The position numbers and the translations under genes were made by a program. The notes under the pieces were generated by a model. It was not told where the DNA came from. It did no database searches and saw only the letters and a list, made by a program, of their open reading frames with translations. Source: Chara braunii (Eukaryota; Streptophyta; Charophyceae; Charales; Characeae). From it: a DNA stretch of 27,514 nucleotides. Location of the stretch: positions 2,339,287-2,366,800 of the forward strand of contig BFEA01000113.1 in assembly GCA_003427395.1 (NCBI GenBank). The letters run 5' to 3'. Below, piece by piece: positions 1-8,340 of the stretch. Numbering within the stretch: position 1 is the first letter of the stretch; every line of letters begins with the position of its first letter.

Positions 1-78
1 TTTTTTTTCTTTCTTAATGACGGGTGAACCGCCATGAGCGGCAATGCAAGGGGGGGTTAGGGGGAAAGGGGTGTACGG
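1..78. other. 5' flank with T run and G-rich tract
   Basis: This segment lies outside the element. It starts with a T-rich run, passes a small inverted repeat (gaaccgccatgagcggc region, 26-43) and ends in a G-rich tract (50-71) with runs of 7, 5 and 4 G separated by TTA and AAA. Roughly positions 10-56 resemble 27470-27514 at the other end of the window. The 5 bases before the LTR (tacgg) do not match those after the 3' LTR (acgag), so no target-site duplication is visible. It may be a local repeat or the tail of a neighbouring related element. Confidence 0.6.
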
Positions 79-1454
79 TGTCGGAGGGCACGGTGCCCCG
101 GCCATCCTGTGAACCGAGTCTCTGCATAGTACCAGTTTCCTGCTCTGTTGCCTGGGCTGTCTCTCGACGTTGACAGGTTCCGGTGGCGTAGCCCTCAACA
201 AAAAGGGTGCGCCACAGGACTTCCATTGGTCCACGCAGACTCAGCGCCCTGTTGTACAACAGAGCACAACCGGCCTGTGGCCGTGGTAGCCGTCGGGTTC
301 GCCCTCGGACGTGGAGGTGAGAGGGCTCGCTCAGTCTTTTCAACTGCGCGCCAATCGTCCCTCTACTGAGTTATGGGTTAGGTACATAGACCAATGGTCA
401 CTGTCATAGAAAGACAAGGCTAAGAAAATAAAAGTAAAAGCGGGAATGCAAAAAGGAAAATAAATGACAATCGAGAACCTAGTCTATGTGAACTGATGGC
501 TGTTAATCGAGAAAAATCGATGTTCTACAGTCGTTTGTCGTTATGTCTCGCTCAGAGTTGTTATTTATTATATTTATTATCATTATTATATCTCCATCAG
601 CTGATACCTGACGCGGTTCTTCTCTTTTCATAGGGGGGTAACGGTTCGTGCGTCGTTTGGGCGGTGGTGTTGTGGCCTAGGCAGCCCCAACCCTTCGAAT
701 ATCATCTGTACCGGGTCTGCGCGTCTAGGCTCCACGTGGTAGGACCCCCAGTAGCTGTACTGCAGGGCAGATACAGTGGGCTTAAAAATGGAAGTGTGAA
801 AATGAAAGAAAAGGGGGTAAGGATGAAAATCGGGTTTTGGGCTTGTGCATGGACTTGCACTGCTATCCAGGCGAAGCGGTGGCACGAAAGAGACTTGAAG
901 CACCGTCCTTTCTTTTCGCATTTATTATTATTTATTATTATTATCATTATTACTTTACCGGTTTTCAGACGCGGCCTTTCTTTTCCTTTTGTCGTTTCGC
1001 GGGAAGGCCAACGGTCCGAATTTGGAGTTGCAATCCGTGTTGGCCCTCTTGTGTCATCTGGGAATGAGCGCCAACCGTGCCGCGCGGTTGGACCCCCAAA
1101 AAGAAGGCGACCCGCGGCCGCATTGGTAGGAGGAATATCATCCCCTATAGAGGGTCATAAACCCCCTCCTTGCCATCGGACGTGGGTACCCATTAGGGGT
1201 AGCATTCTGGTGTTCTTAATAGGAAGGAGATAGGTGGTCGGTATCCCGTTATGGGACCGCCTCAGTCGTTGTTGGTCAGTAGTAGCGTCGCGGAGTCCTG
1301 AAGGTGACAGTATCAAGAGGTCTAGTCTATACTACGACCGTTGAGCTACGAATTCTGACTCTTCAAAAAGAAATTTGTTTGAGAATATTTGTATTTTTAT
1401 TTTATTTATTTTGAATTTTCTTCAACACGCCGGGATCGCAGCTTTTCTAAGTTC

Positions 1455-1462
1455 TATAAAAG
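1455..1462 (+). promoter_or_regulatory. TATA box of the 5' LTR
   Basis: TATAAAAG in a GC-richer context, retained at 20240-20247 in the other LTR. A start about 30 bp downstream (near 1485-1492) would set the U3/R border. The leader then contains a 38-codon upstream ORF (ATG 1590, stop just before 1701) that is open with the same length in both LTRs, and in this copy a further short one at 1506. Confidence 0.7.
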
Positions 1463-1764
1463 AGGGAGCCCTTGGGTCTCCCGGCAAGCGAGTGAGGCTG
1501 TCGTGATGCGAGTAGGGTTGTGGTGGCTCGCTGAGGTCCTCTATTCCTGACGGATCTGAGTCTAGTTAGCCATCACCCGCTCACAGGGTATGAGTGTGGG
1601 CGGAGCGCTAGTGCTGGCTATCTGGCAGCCAGTTAAAGTGCATCAGCTGGCTACCTCGTGTGCTGGCGCAGCTAGCTTGAGACCAAAAAGTCCGGAGTAG
1701 TGGGTGCCTGTGCGAGCCGAGTGCCTATTCCTGGAGACAAGACTGTCTATTCTGAGCGAAAGTC

Positions 1765-2286
1765 ATGGCGTTGCACGGGTATAGACCAGGGTACTGGTAT
1801 CACCAGGCCCGTTGGAAGCCCGTGTTCACGGAAGGACCCTGGATCACCGTCATACTGAACTATGACGGTGGAGATGAGCTGGTACTGAAGATCAACGAGG
1901 AGGGAGCAAGAGAAGGGGAAATGCGGACTAACCCGAAGCTGCAAAACGCGATTTCGGAGGCGAGAGACCGAGAGGAGAGACGTTGCAGACAGGACGGAGT
2001 GACGGCAAGGCTGCGGATAACGGTGGCTTACCACGAAACTGAGACCTCTATGGACACGGCGGACCTGGAACAGGTCCATCAGGACAGAGACTCAAGTGGG
2101 GAAAGTGAGATGAGTGACGCGGAACGGGAAACGGACCTCGGGTTCTGGAACAGACAAGGAGAGATCGAGAGGCATCATCGACACGCGAGGACGGTGGAGG
2201 AGGGACCTGAGGCTAGCTCGAGGCAACTGAGACCCCGGGGTTGCGGGACGGGTGAGAAGCCGAGCAGAGGGAAAAGACAGGTCTGA
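1765..2286 (+). CDS. LTR ORF, 173 aa, unknown protein
   Basis: This is the first sizeable ORF after the predicted transcription start, beginning at ATG in a good context (G at -3, GCG following). The product is hydrophilic. Its first 50 residues are mixed, with tyrosines and tryptophans (GYRPGYWYHQARW); the rest is highly charged, rich in Glu and Arg, and ends in a basic tail (GEKPSRGKRQV). No known domain is recognised. The 3' LTR copy (20550-21071) has the same length with no indels but one in-frame TGA. By eye there are 36 differences in 522 bp and most change an amino acid, so the two copies show no sign of purifying selection since insertion. It may be a real accessory protein of the ancestor or a chance ORF in R. 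Confidence 0.45.
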   Translation: MALHGYRPGYWYHQARWKPVFTEGPWITVILNYDGGDELVLKINEEGAREGEMRTNPKLQNAISEARDREERRCRQDGVTARLRITVAYHETETSMDTADLEQVHQDRDSSGESEMSDAERETDLGFWNRQGEIERHHRHARTVEEGPEASSRQLRPRGCGTGEKPSRGKRQV

Positions 2287-3809
2287 GAGGACGCGCGGTG
2301 AAGAGCGTAAATGGGACGAAACCCAAAACGAGGAGGCTGAGACAAGTGCATCGCTCGCGCGTCGCACACTTGGCGCGGCCTGGGAGAGAGCAGGAGTGCG
2401 GTCAACAAAAAGAGAGAGGGAGTCTTGCAAGGTGCGAGTGACGTCAATTGTCTTTTTCTCGTGAGACTGAACGCAACGTAGATTGAGTTTGCGGGGGAGA
2501 GAGGCAGGACGATTGCGTCCCGAAAGTCAAGTCGTGGCTGAGTCTGTGCACGCGGGATGGTTGACATTTAAGATGGACGCAAGGAGAGAGAGAGGGACGG
2601 GGAGACACACAGGCCGTGGTGGTCTAGAGGAAGAGTAAATGCTCCGTGTGAAGAAGCTTGAGGTATGCTTTCGCCTCAGTGAGTTGGCGTTGTCAGAGTA
2701 AAAGACTACCAAGAAAGGACAGGTTACGATATGCGCGGGCAACAGGGGGATGTTCAGAGGGAAGAGAGTGGAGAGAGGAGGTCAAAGAGAGTGAAAGGGT
2801 TGTTGATATCAACGGCTACCGATACGCTCGCGTGAAGCTTAAAGTGCTCTCAGAGTGGAGGAGGGGCAGTGAAAAGGGTGACCCTCTGACGAGTGGGATA
2901 TGAGCCGCTCAGCATGGAAAATGTCAACGGTCACCTATGCGCTCTTGTGAGTGAACCCACTACGGTCGATTAAAGAGAGAGAGAGAGAAGGAGAGCAAGA
3001 TGCGTGGAAGGTGGGTGCGCAAGAAAGAAGGAAACTCTCTGGGTGATTACACCGACTCTGATTCCCAGGCATAAGAGGCTATGAGCGCGAGCCTGTGTGT
3101 AGGAAAGGGGCGTATGAGCACAACTCACCAGTTGTACTCTGTTGTTGAAGTCGCGTGTCTTCCTTGAGTTGGGGCATTACGTGCCACACAGAAGAGGTCT
3201 TAATGGCTTAATTGCTGCCCCGAGAAGCGAGCACGGAAGTGGTAAATTGAAGAGGGATCGGCGCGCCTTCTACAGGACTCATCACATCTACTCTGATCAT
3301 TGTTGCTGCAGGCAAGTGGCGCGAGGGCAGACAACTATGCGAGCAGAAGGAGGGAGGGTCTTCTTTCCCCCATTAAAGACGATCTCGCTGGCTCGGATCG
3401 ATGCTCTCGCCCTAAACAATCACATGCCTTGTCATTTTCGCATGAACTTCAATCGGTCACCAAACAGGAATCAATCAAGCTAGCAAACTTGCGAAGGTCA
3501 ACTGCTGCTACAAAATTCCCGCTTCAATGCTGGCGGAGGTCAGAGAGCTAGACTGTGCTCCACGGGAGTGCTACCCGACTTGGTTCCGCCCCTTATGCAC
3601 ATGCTATAGAGGATGCCTGAGGACTGAGAGTGGAGGGACAAGGGAGGAGACCCTGCCCTTTTGCCAGCCTACTAAGAGGATTTGTAGACATCATTTTCAA
3701 GGGTTACCGAAGTTCTTCTCCATAATCGTTTGGCCGAATCTTCAGATAAGATGTTGACTATATCGAATAATGCTCTTTGTCTTCATTAATCCAGTTCCCC
3801 TTCTATTTA
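2287..3809 (+). other. LTR stretch without a supported gene, GA-rich
   Basis: This part of R has purine-rich and GA-dinucleotide tracts (about 2580-2605 and 2970-2995). Short ORFs at 2658-2903, 3142-3483, 3300-3551 and 3527-3757 overlap in different frames and cannot be told from chance. From 2722 to 4008 the sequence is identical to 21507-22793, so the two copies give no information on coding selection. Confidence 0.5.
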
Positions 3810-3950
3810 GTCTAATTAGTTTAACTGGTCTGGATGATCATTGTTAACTAATCATGCAATTTGTCTGACTAGTTCGAACGATTGGTGCTAACTGATCATG
3901 TAAGTTGTCTAATTGAATGGAACGATCAGTGCTAACCGATCGTGCTGCAT
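3810..3950 (+). repeat. three imperfect direct repeats of about 44-53 bp
   Basis: Units begin gtctaattag (3810), gtctgactag (3863) and gtctaattga (3907). Each ends with a taact/taacc followed by a palindromic atcat, tgatca or cgatcg core. The same array is at 22595-22735. The repeated self-complementary cores could form hairpins in RNA; no function can be assigned. Confidence 0.5.
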
Positions 3951-4230
3951 CGAGATAAAGTTCAGGTTCTCTGCAGGCTGAGTAAATAGGGGAACAAGGG
4001 AAGCCTCAATACATAACATTGATTTGAAATGTGCGGGGTCTGAGTGATTAGTATGAGCAAGAAAGGTGGGTGTTCATGGTGTTGGCATGCTTTTACTTGC
4101 CTTGAGAGGTTCGCTCGATTATCTGGTAAAGCCAAAGAGCTATGAAATCTTCATGATGTGTGTTTAAACCTGGTTGGAGACGGGGATCCCAAATGCAGGT
4201 AGAATCCTGGGTTTTCTTCTCCTGCAGAGA

Positions 4231-4542
4231 GTGACTACATTGAGTTCTCGCACTGTGTGAACGCAAAGTGTGACTGCATTGAGTTCTCGCACTGTGTGAA
4301 TGCACTGAGTGACTGCCTTGTGTTCATGCACTGCTTGAATGCACTGAGTGACTGCATTGTGTTGTCGCACTGCTTGAATGCACTGTGTGACCGCATTGTG
4401 TTCTCGCGCCCCGTGAATGCACAGTGTGGCTGCATTGTGTTCCCTCACCACGTGAATGCGCTGTGGGACTGCGTTGTGTTCCCGCACCGTGTGAATACAC
4501 TGTATGATTGCACCATGCAGTTGCTTGTGTGACAACACCGTG
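4231..4542 (+). repeat. 39-bp minisatellite, about 8 units
   Basis: Units start at 4231, 4270, 4309, 4348, 4387, 4426, 4465 and 4504 (last degenerate). The core is gtgactgcattg followed by gttctcgcactg and tgaatgcactg. Because 39 is divisible by 3, frames stay open through the array on both strands, giving 13-residue peptide repeats (e.g. minus strand ...REHNAVTQCI...). These ORFs are a by-product of the period and are not called as genes. The array also occurs at 23016-23318 in the 3' LTR. Confidence 0.9.
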
Positions 4543-5314
4543 TGAATACACTGTCTGGCTATAATGGAAATTCATTTAGAACAGAGTAGGTTTGGCCGAG
4601 TAGATGATGTTCATTTATGCTCTGACTAACGACGCGGAATGAATGAGCTGTCGAATAGGACCGACGCACGCTCAGGTTCACCTTGGTCTCAGAATCTCTG
4701 CCTTCGAGCTCAGACAAGTCCTTGCCTGAGTGTCGACACTTATAAACTTTACACGTTGTACAGCATCAGAGCCCATAGACCCGGAAGAAACCTTCCACCT
4801 TGGCCACTTCATATACGGCAGGGCCTTACTAGGGTCAGTATCAGCATACTCCCATCAACCATCTTTAGTTTCCTCTTTTGGAAAACAAAGCCTTCACTAC
4901 TCGGTATCACAGTGTCTGTGCAGTTCTAATTAGACCTTGGCTAGCGACTCAGGGACACTCCGGCAACACTTACATAGCAGCAAAATTGGGCACTGGCCAA
5001 TTGTTCCTCAAGTCGGTTATCAGTTCGATTAGTCTCCAGCTAACAATTGACGGATCTCAAGAGAGTTCTTTTCCAGACAGGTTTCAGACTCTTCCTGGAT
5101 AGTACTCAAGCGACAACTAATAAAGCAGATGGACTAGTGGTGGCAATTATCTACGACTGTCTAACCCTCGATACCCTTCGGGCGGGCCCATGGCCAGACC
5201 CTAAATCAAACAGGCTGTGGGGAAACGAACGCTCAGCATTTAAACCAGGATCAGCGATTGTCGATTGCCTATCCCAGCCTCTGCCGGAGTCGTGAGAAAG
5301 AGAAGGGGGCAAAC
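4543..5314 (+). other. LTR stretch without a supported gene
   Basis: This follows the minisatellite. It holds only short overlapping ORFs without recognisable domains (4639-4929, 5047-5295). Positions 4968-5357 are identical to the 3' LTR copy, while the surrounding bases differ at several percent. I see no structured RNA or promoter that I can defend. Confidence 0.4.
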
Positions 5315-5569
5315 ATGAAGGAGAGTGAAGTCTTGGTGATAAAAAGCCAAGTGAACAAAGACAGAAAAGAAGGTTGGGAGGATGATGCGTGTAAGGAAAT
5401 GGAAATGCGCAGACAGCCCTTGAGGGAACATGCAGTCAGGACGGTAAGAGAGCGGAAATTAATTGAATATGTATTCTACTTTTACGACCGCCGTGGGAAA
5501 CTACATAGCACTGGTTCGTACCTAGAAACTGTAGAGAAAGCCAGGACAATGATCGAGCAAGGGCAGTGA
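5315..5569 (+). CDS. LTR ORF, family II small protein, 84 aa
   Basis: Charged small protein starting at ATG 5315 (in-frame codons further upstream lack support). The N-terminal half is rich in Lys and Glu. The C-terminal half has the pattern A..-V-(8)-IEYVFYFYD-RRGKL and then ETVEKAR. That pattern recurs in the ORF at 6428 (IEYT-x-YLHDKNGRL and GTIEEARR), and more weakly in the ORFs at 9750 and 10044 before gag, so I group them as 'family II'. This copy is open; the 3' LTR copy (24577-24831) has a TAC-to-TAA stop after GKLHSTGS. The ATG lies 29 nt before a block of LTR divergence resumes. No database family is recognised and no function is proposed. Confidence 0.55.
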   Translation: MKESEVLVIKSQVNKDRKEGWEDDACKEMEMRRQPLREHAVRTVRERKLIEYVFYFYDRRGKLHSTGSYLETVEKARTMIEQGQ

Positions 5570-5610
5570 CGTGTTCCAAAGTTCACCATCAGTAAGCAAA
5601 AGTCGGTTTT

Positions 5611-5895
5611 CAGTATCAGTTTTCATTCAGTCGGTACTTGCAAGCACCCAAACGGTTGTGAGTATCAATTTTCATTTAGTCAGTACTTGCAAGCACTCAA
5701 ACGGTTGTCAGTATAAGTTTTCATTCAGTCAGTACTTGCAAGCACTTAAACGGTTGTCAGTATCAGTTTTCATTCAGTCAGTACTTGCAAACACTCAAAC
5801 GGTTGTCAATATCAGTTTTCATTCAGTCAGTACTCGCAAGCACTCAAATGGCTTTCAGTACCAGTTTTCATTCAACCAGTTCTCAGCAAGCAATC
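5611..5895 (+). repeat. 49-bp minisatellite, five units plus a partial
   Basis: Units start at 5611, 5660, 5709, 5758 and 5807, with a degenerate part from 5856. The core runs cagtatcagttttcattcag, then tcagtacttgcaag and cactcaaacggttgt. The unit has no stop codon in any of the three plus-strand frames, so an ORF (5571-5936) runs through it, cycling frames with a 49-residue super-period. Downstream sequence to about 6800 is a looser mosaic of atcag/cagt words. The 3' LTR has seven units (24873-25250). Confidence 0.9.
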
Positions 5896-6096
5896 AGACA
5901 AGCAATCAAAAAATCAATCAATCAGCAAACAATTAACGTTTAGTCGGTATTCAGGTCTGCATTCCAAGCCGCGTTCAGGCTAACATTCAGAGCAGCACCA
6001 GGAAACGACATTCGAATCAGTGTTCTGTTGGCATTTCTCAGCAGTCCACTTACATTCGGACAAAGCACTTAGACCCTGAAATCAGAAAGCGACGGT

Positions 6097-6254
6097 AAGA
6101 ACCGACATTCAGAAATCAGCAGCCAGTTCTCTTAATCAGCAATCAGTCAAATTTATGATTAGTAGACGCAGTATCAAGAACCGACATTCAGAAATCAGCA
6201 GTCAGTTCTCTCAATCAGCAATCAGTTAAATCTCTGATTAGTAGACGCAGTATC
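6097..6254 (+). repeat. 79-bp tandem duplication
   Basis: Two copies starting aagaaccgacattcagaaat at 6097 and 6176, ending in tagacgcagtatc. The same duplication is at 25455-25612. It lies in the atcag-rich segment between the 49-bp array and the ORF at 6428. Confidence 0.85.
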
Positions 6255-6427
6255 GACAACCAGCGTTCAAGAATCAGCCAGCCAATTTCCAGAACAGCAA
6301 CCAGGAACAGCGACCGGAAACGGCAATTCGAAACATTCATCTACCAGTAGTCTTTTCATACCTTGATCATCCATAAGTCATCCGTTTTGAGTTGGGCGAA
6401 CTGGCGTAGCTAGGGATCAGCGAGATT

Positions 6428-6679
6428 ATGGACAGTAACAACGCAGTTAGAGTTTCCTGCTCACTGTATCAGAGGACTACGGAGACTTGGAGGGAAAGTG
6501 CAGTCGAGGAGTACAACAAGCAGACTACCGCGATGATGGAACGTGCACTGTCCCTTGTGAGAAATCATACAAAAATAGAGTACACATAATACCTGCATGA
6601 TAAGAACGGCAGACTATGTGCCACCATAACTTCTGTGGGTACTATTGAGGAAGCGAGGAGGACTGGTTGCAGTCATTAG
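6428..6679 (+). pseudogene. LTR ORF, family II, stopped by TAA
   Basis: An 83-residue reading frame from ATG 6428 to TAG 6677. It matches the ORF at 5315 in length and in its C-terminal half: an Ala-rich helix-like stretch (MERALSLV), then IEYT, an interrupted tyrosine, YLHDKNGRL and later TIEEARR. Here the codon after IEYT is TAA. In the 3' LTR copy (25787-26036) that codon is TAC, but that copy lost 2 nt further on, after 'cat gat aa'. Each LTR has therefore broken the same gene at a different site, which argues that the ancestor had it intact. Confidence 0.55.
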
Positions 6680-6719
6680 TGAGCATTTAGCCTCCGAATA
6701 GGTGCTGCTCATTTTATCA

Positions 6720-6805
6720 TGACATTCAGCAGTTATCTAATCAGCGATCAATTATCAGCAATCAGTTTTTCAGCAATCAGTTTTCAGCAATCAGTTTTTC
6801 TGCGG
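6720..6805 (+). repeat. short atcag/tttttcagca repeats
   Basis: Irregular repeats of tcagcaatcag and cagtttttcagca words, also at 26085-26160 in the 3' LTR. They lie directly upstream of the family I ORF. The repeats keep frames open, so the TTG-initiated extension upstream of ATG 6865 should not be taken as coding without support. Confidence 0.6.
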
Positions 6806-6864
6806 TCAGTTTGGTAGCTGGTTCTCAGGGATCGTCTGACCAGTTTGTACTGGCAAGAGTACTC

Positions 6865-7525
6865 ATGAGCGCAGTTCAGTCTACTCCGGTCAGCGAATTA
6901 GTGTTGGCCAACCTCAACCGGATTTCATGCAAAGAGGCATTCCATTATCATTATGTTAGTGCCATTAGTTTAAGACAGGGAGATCTGTCAATCTTGATTG
7001 TCCAGACCAGTTTAGCTGATGGTACTATCCACGATCTGAGGTTTTACCTGAAGAAGGGCAAGGAGACTCATGAGCTCTTTGATCCAGTCTGGATCTCAGC
7101 CACTAAATACCTTGAGCAGAGAGAGAGGGACCTCGATGAGAGTGGCACTACGCTGATCCGCAGCTTCGAGCCGATGCTTTATTGACTATCCTAGGCCTCC
7201 AGTCCCTTCACTTCTCACAGATGGCACGAGTTGGCTGGACGTGATTGGATTGGCAAAGAGGTATATCTCTCCGACGGTGATCGACATTGAGGCGCTAACT
7301 GAGCCCACCGAGTATCCCTACCTCAGACGAGGGGTCTTTTCAGTGGACGGGCTGCCTACACTGTGGGAGGAGTTTTGCTCCATGGTTAACTACGGTGTTA
7401 TGTGCCTCAGATGGTCGTGTTCAGAGCTTGTTGGCTACAGGTGACTTTTTGTCACGAAGCCTCAATCTCAGATTGTACGAGGGCGTGGGTCTCGGCACCA
7501 GAGAAGATCAGTTAAAAGAGATTGA
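6865..7525 (+). pseudogene. LTR ORF, family I protein, frameshifted copy
   Basis: Broken copy of the 218-aa ORF that is intact at 26222-26878. It reads from ATG 6865 to a stop at 7183-7185, where a 2-nt loss relative to the 3' LTR shifts the frame after PMLY. The remaining part continues in another frame (7241-7444) and meets a TGA where the other LTR has TGG. The intact first half shows the family I pattern FHYHYV, then GDLSI-x-IVQTS, GTIHDLR and YLKKG. Upstream in-frame codons from 6811 start with TTG and fall in repeats, so I prefer ATG 6865. Confidence 0.6.
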
Positions 7526-8004
7526 AAGAGACTGACCAGAGGGATGAGTGAGGACTCTTGAAAGGTGCTGACCATGCTCGTTTACGTGTACTTTCTGAGA
7601 TTATTATGAGTTCTCATTCTTCCCTCACTCAATTGCCCCTGTTTTTGCTCGAGTCAGTCAGTCTTATTTTCTGCATCATTCTTACTTGATGATTGCCATC
7701 GTGGACGTTTTGTCACAGTTCTCAAAATAAGATAGACATGATTGATGCATGCATAGCATCCCATAATTTTATGATTATTATTTGCATAATTCTCTGCTGT
7801 TCCGAATCAAAATAAAATATTCCTAAGACCGGGGACCGGCGAAGACCACAATTGAAGGGTCTCGCTCGAAGCCGGACGCACACAACAGAAAGAAATTTGC
7901 ATTATATAATTTAATTTGTTTATTGCAATCGTATACAAAATCTTGCGTGATAGCCTGTTGGCTTTCTGGTCGCCCTAAGTGGTCGGATTAAAAAAAGTGC
8001 GACA
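7526..8004 (+). other. 3' part of R and U5 of the 5' LTR
   Basis: AT-rich end of the LTR without ORFs. AATAAA at 7812-7817 is kept at 27169-27174 in the 3' LTR, which suits a poly(A) signal placed 190 bp before the LTR end. The sequence then runs through a T- and A-rich stretch to gtgcgaca. Confidence 0.6.
7812..7817 (+). promoter_or_regulatory. poly(A) signal AATAAA in the 5' LTR
   Basis: Exact AATAAA conserved in both LTRs (other copy 27169). It sets the probable R/U5 border shortly downstream. I infer usage from position only. Confidence 0.5.
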
Positions 8005-8008
8005 AAAA

Positions 8009-8024
8009 TGGCGCCGTTGCCGGG
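8009..8024 (+). other. primer-binding site, tRNA-Asp(GTC)
   Basis: TGGCGCCGTTGCCGGG, 4 nt after the 5' LTR, is the reverse complement of the last 16 bases (with CCA) of plant-type tRNA-Asp(GTC), as I know that tRNA. This fixes the LTR end and the plus orientation of the element. It is where minus-strand cDNA synthesis would start. As I recall, Athila-like plant elements also use this primer, but that alone does not place the element. Confidence 0.92.
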
Positions 8025-8340
8025 TACATGAAAAGATTTTCGTGTCCGGAACAAACCTGGGTCATCATCGTCTTTGAGCTTTGATTAGGATGTGAAAACT
8101 GTTGACATTTCTGTGAGCTTCATGTTAATTTTGCTATTCTCATTTAAGTCCCGATTTTATTGAGAATCACGACTAGTAACTGTGATTTATTTCTTCATTG
8201 TGTGAGGTACCACACCGGATCGGGAAAAGGAGATTGATATTATTGACTGGAGAGAATCGAGCTTGACACCAGGTATGTCCAACAGTCGTCGAACACATTG
8301 AAAGGAATTGAAAAGAAGCGAGTGAGACGGATTGAGACAA
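8025..8340 (+). other. leader between PBS and first internal ORF
   Basis: About 315 bp, AT-rich, with no ORF of note. A packaging or dimerisation signal would be expected near here, but I cannot point to one. Confidence 0.4.

Larger units (their letters stand above)
79..8004 (+). repeat. 5' LTR (7926 bp)
   Basis: Similarity to the 3' LTR starts exactly at TGTCGGAGGGCACGGTG and stops after GCGACA, giving 5-bp inverted ends TGTCG/CGACA. The TATA box at 1455 and AATAAA at 7812 predict U3 of about 1.4 kb, R of about 6.3 kb and U5 under 0.2 kb. Divergence from the 3' LTR is near 7% in the sampled ORF region but zero in 2722-4008 and 4968-5357. It is shorter than the 3' LTR mainly because 498 bp of the latter are replaced here by 21 bp (4534-4554) and because two 49-bp repeat units are fewer. 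Positions 369-1450 (U3) hold no convincing gene; they include an ATT-trinucleotide tract (about 922-955) and an AT-rich stretch (1380-1420). Confidence 0.93.

Noticed and set aside
50-64. Telomere-like ttaggg
   Set aside because: Only one gggttaggg occurs, inside a G-rich tract; there is no tandem array.
628-1233. ORFs on both strands in U3 (and the matching ones at 19417-20019)
   Set aside because: They overlap each other in several frames, contain low-complexity ATT-derived Ile/Tyr runs, and the frames break differently in the two LTRs. They lie upstream of the predicted transcription start.
3142-3757. Three ORFs with identical products in both LTRs
   Set aside because: The identity comes from a DNA block that is identical at every position, so it is not evidence of protein conservation. 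The ORFs overlap in different frames and show no domain.
4164-4575. Cys/His-repeat proteins encoded by the 39-bp minisatellite
   Set aside because: Open frames on both strands follow from a period divisible by 3; no start context, no conservation beyond the repeat.
4231-5895. CRISPR-like arrays
   Set aside because: The 39-bp and 49-bp repeats are head to tail with no unique spacers, and the setting is a eukaryotic retrotransposon.
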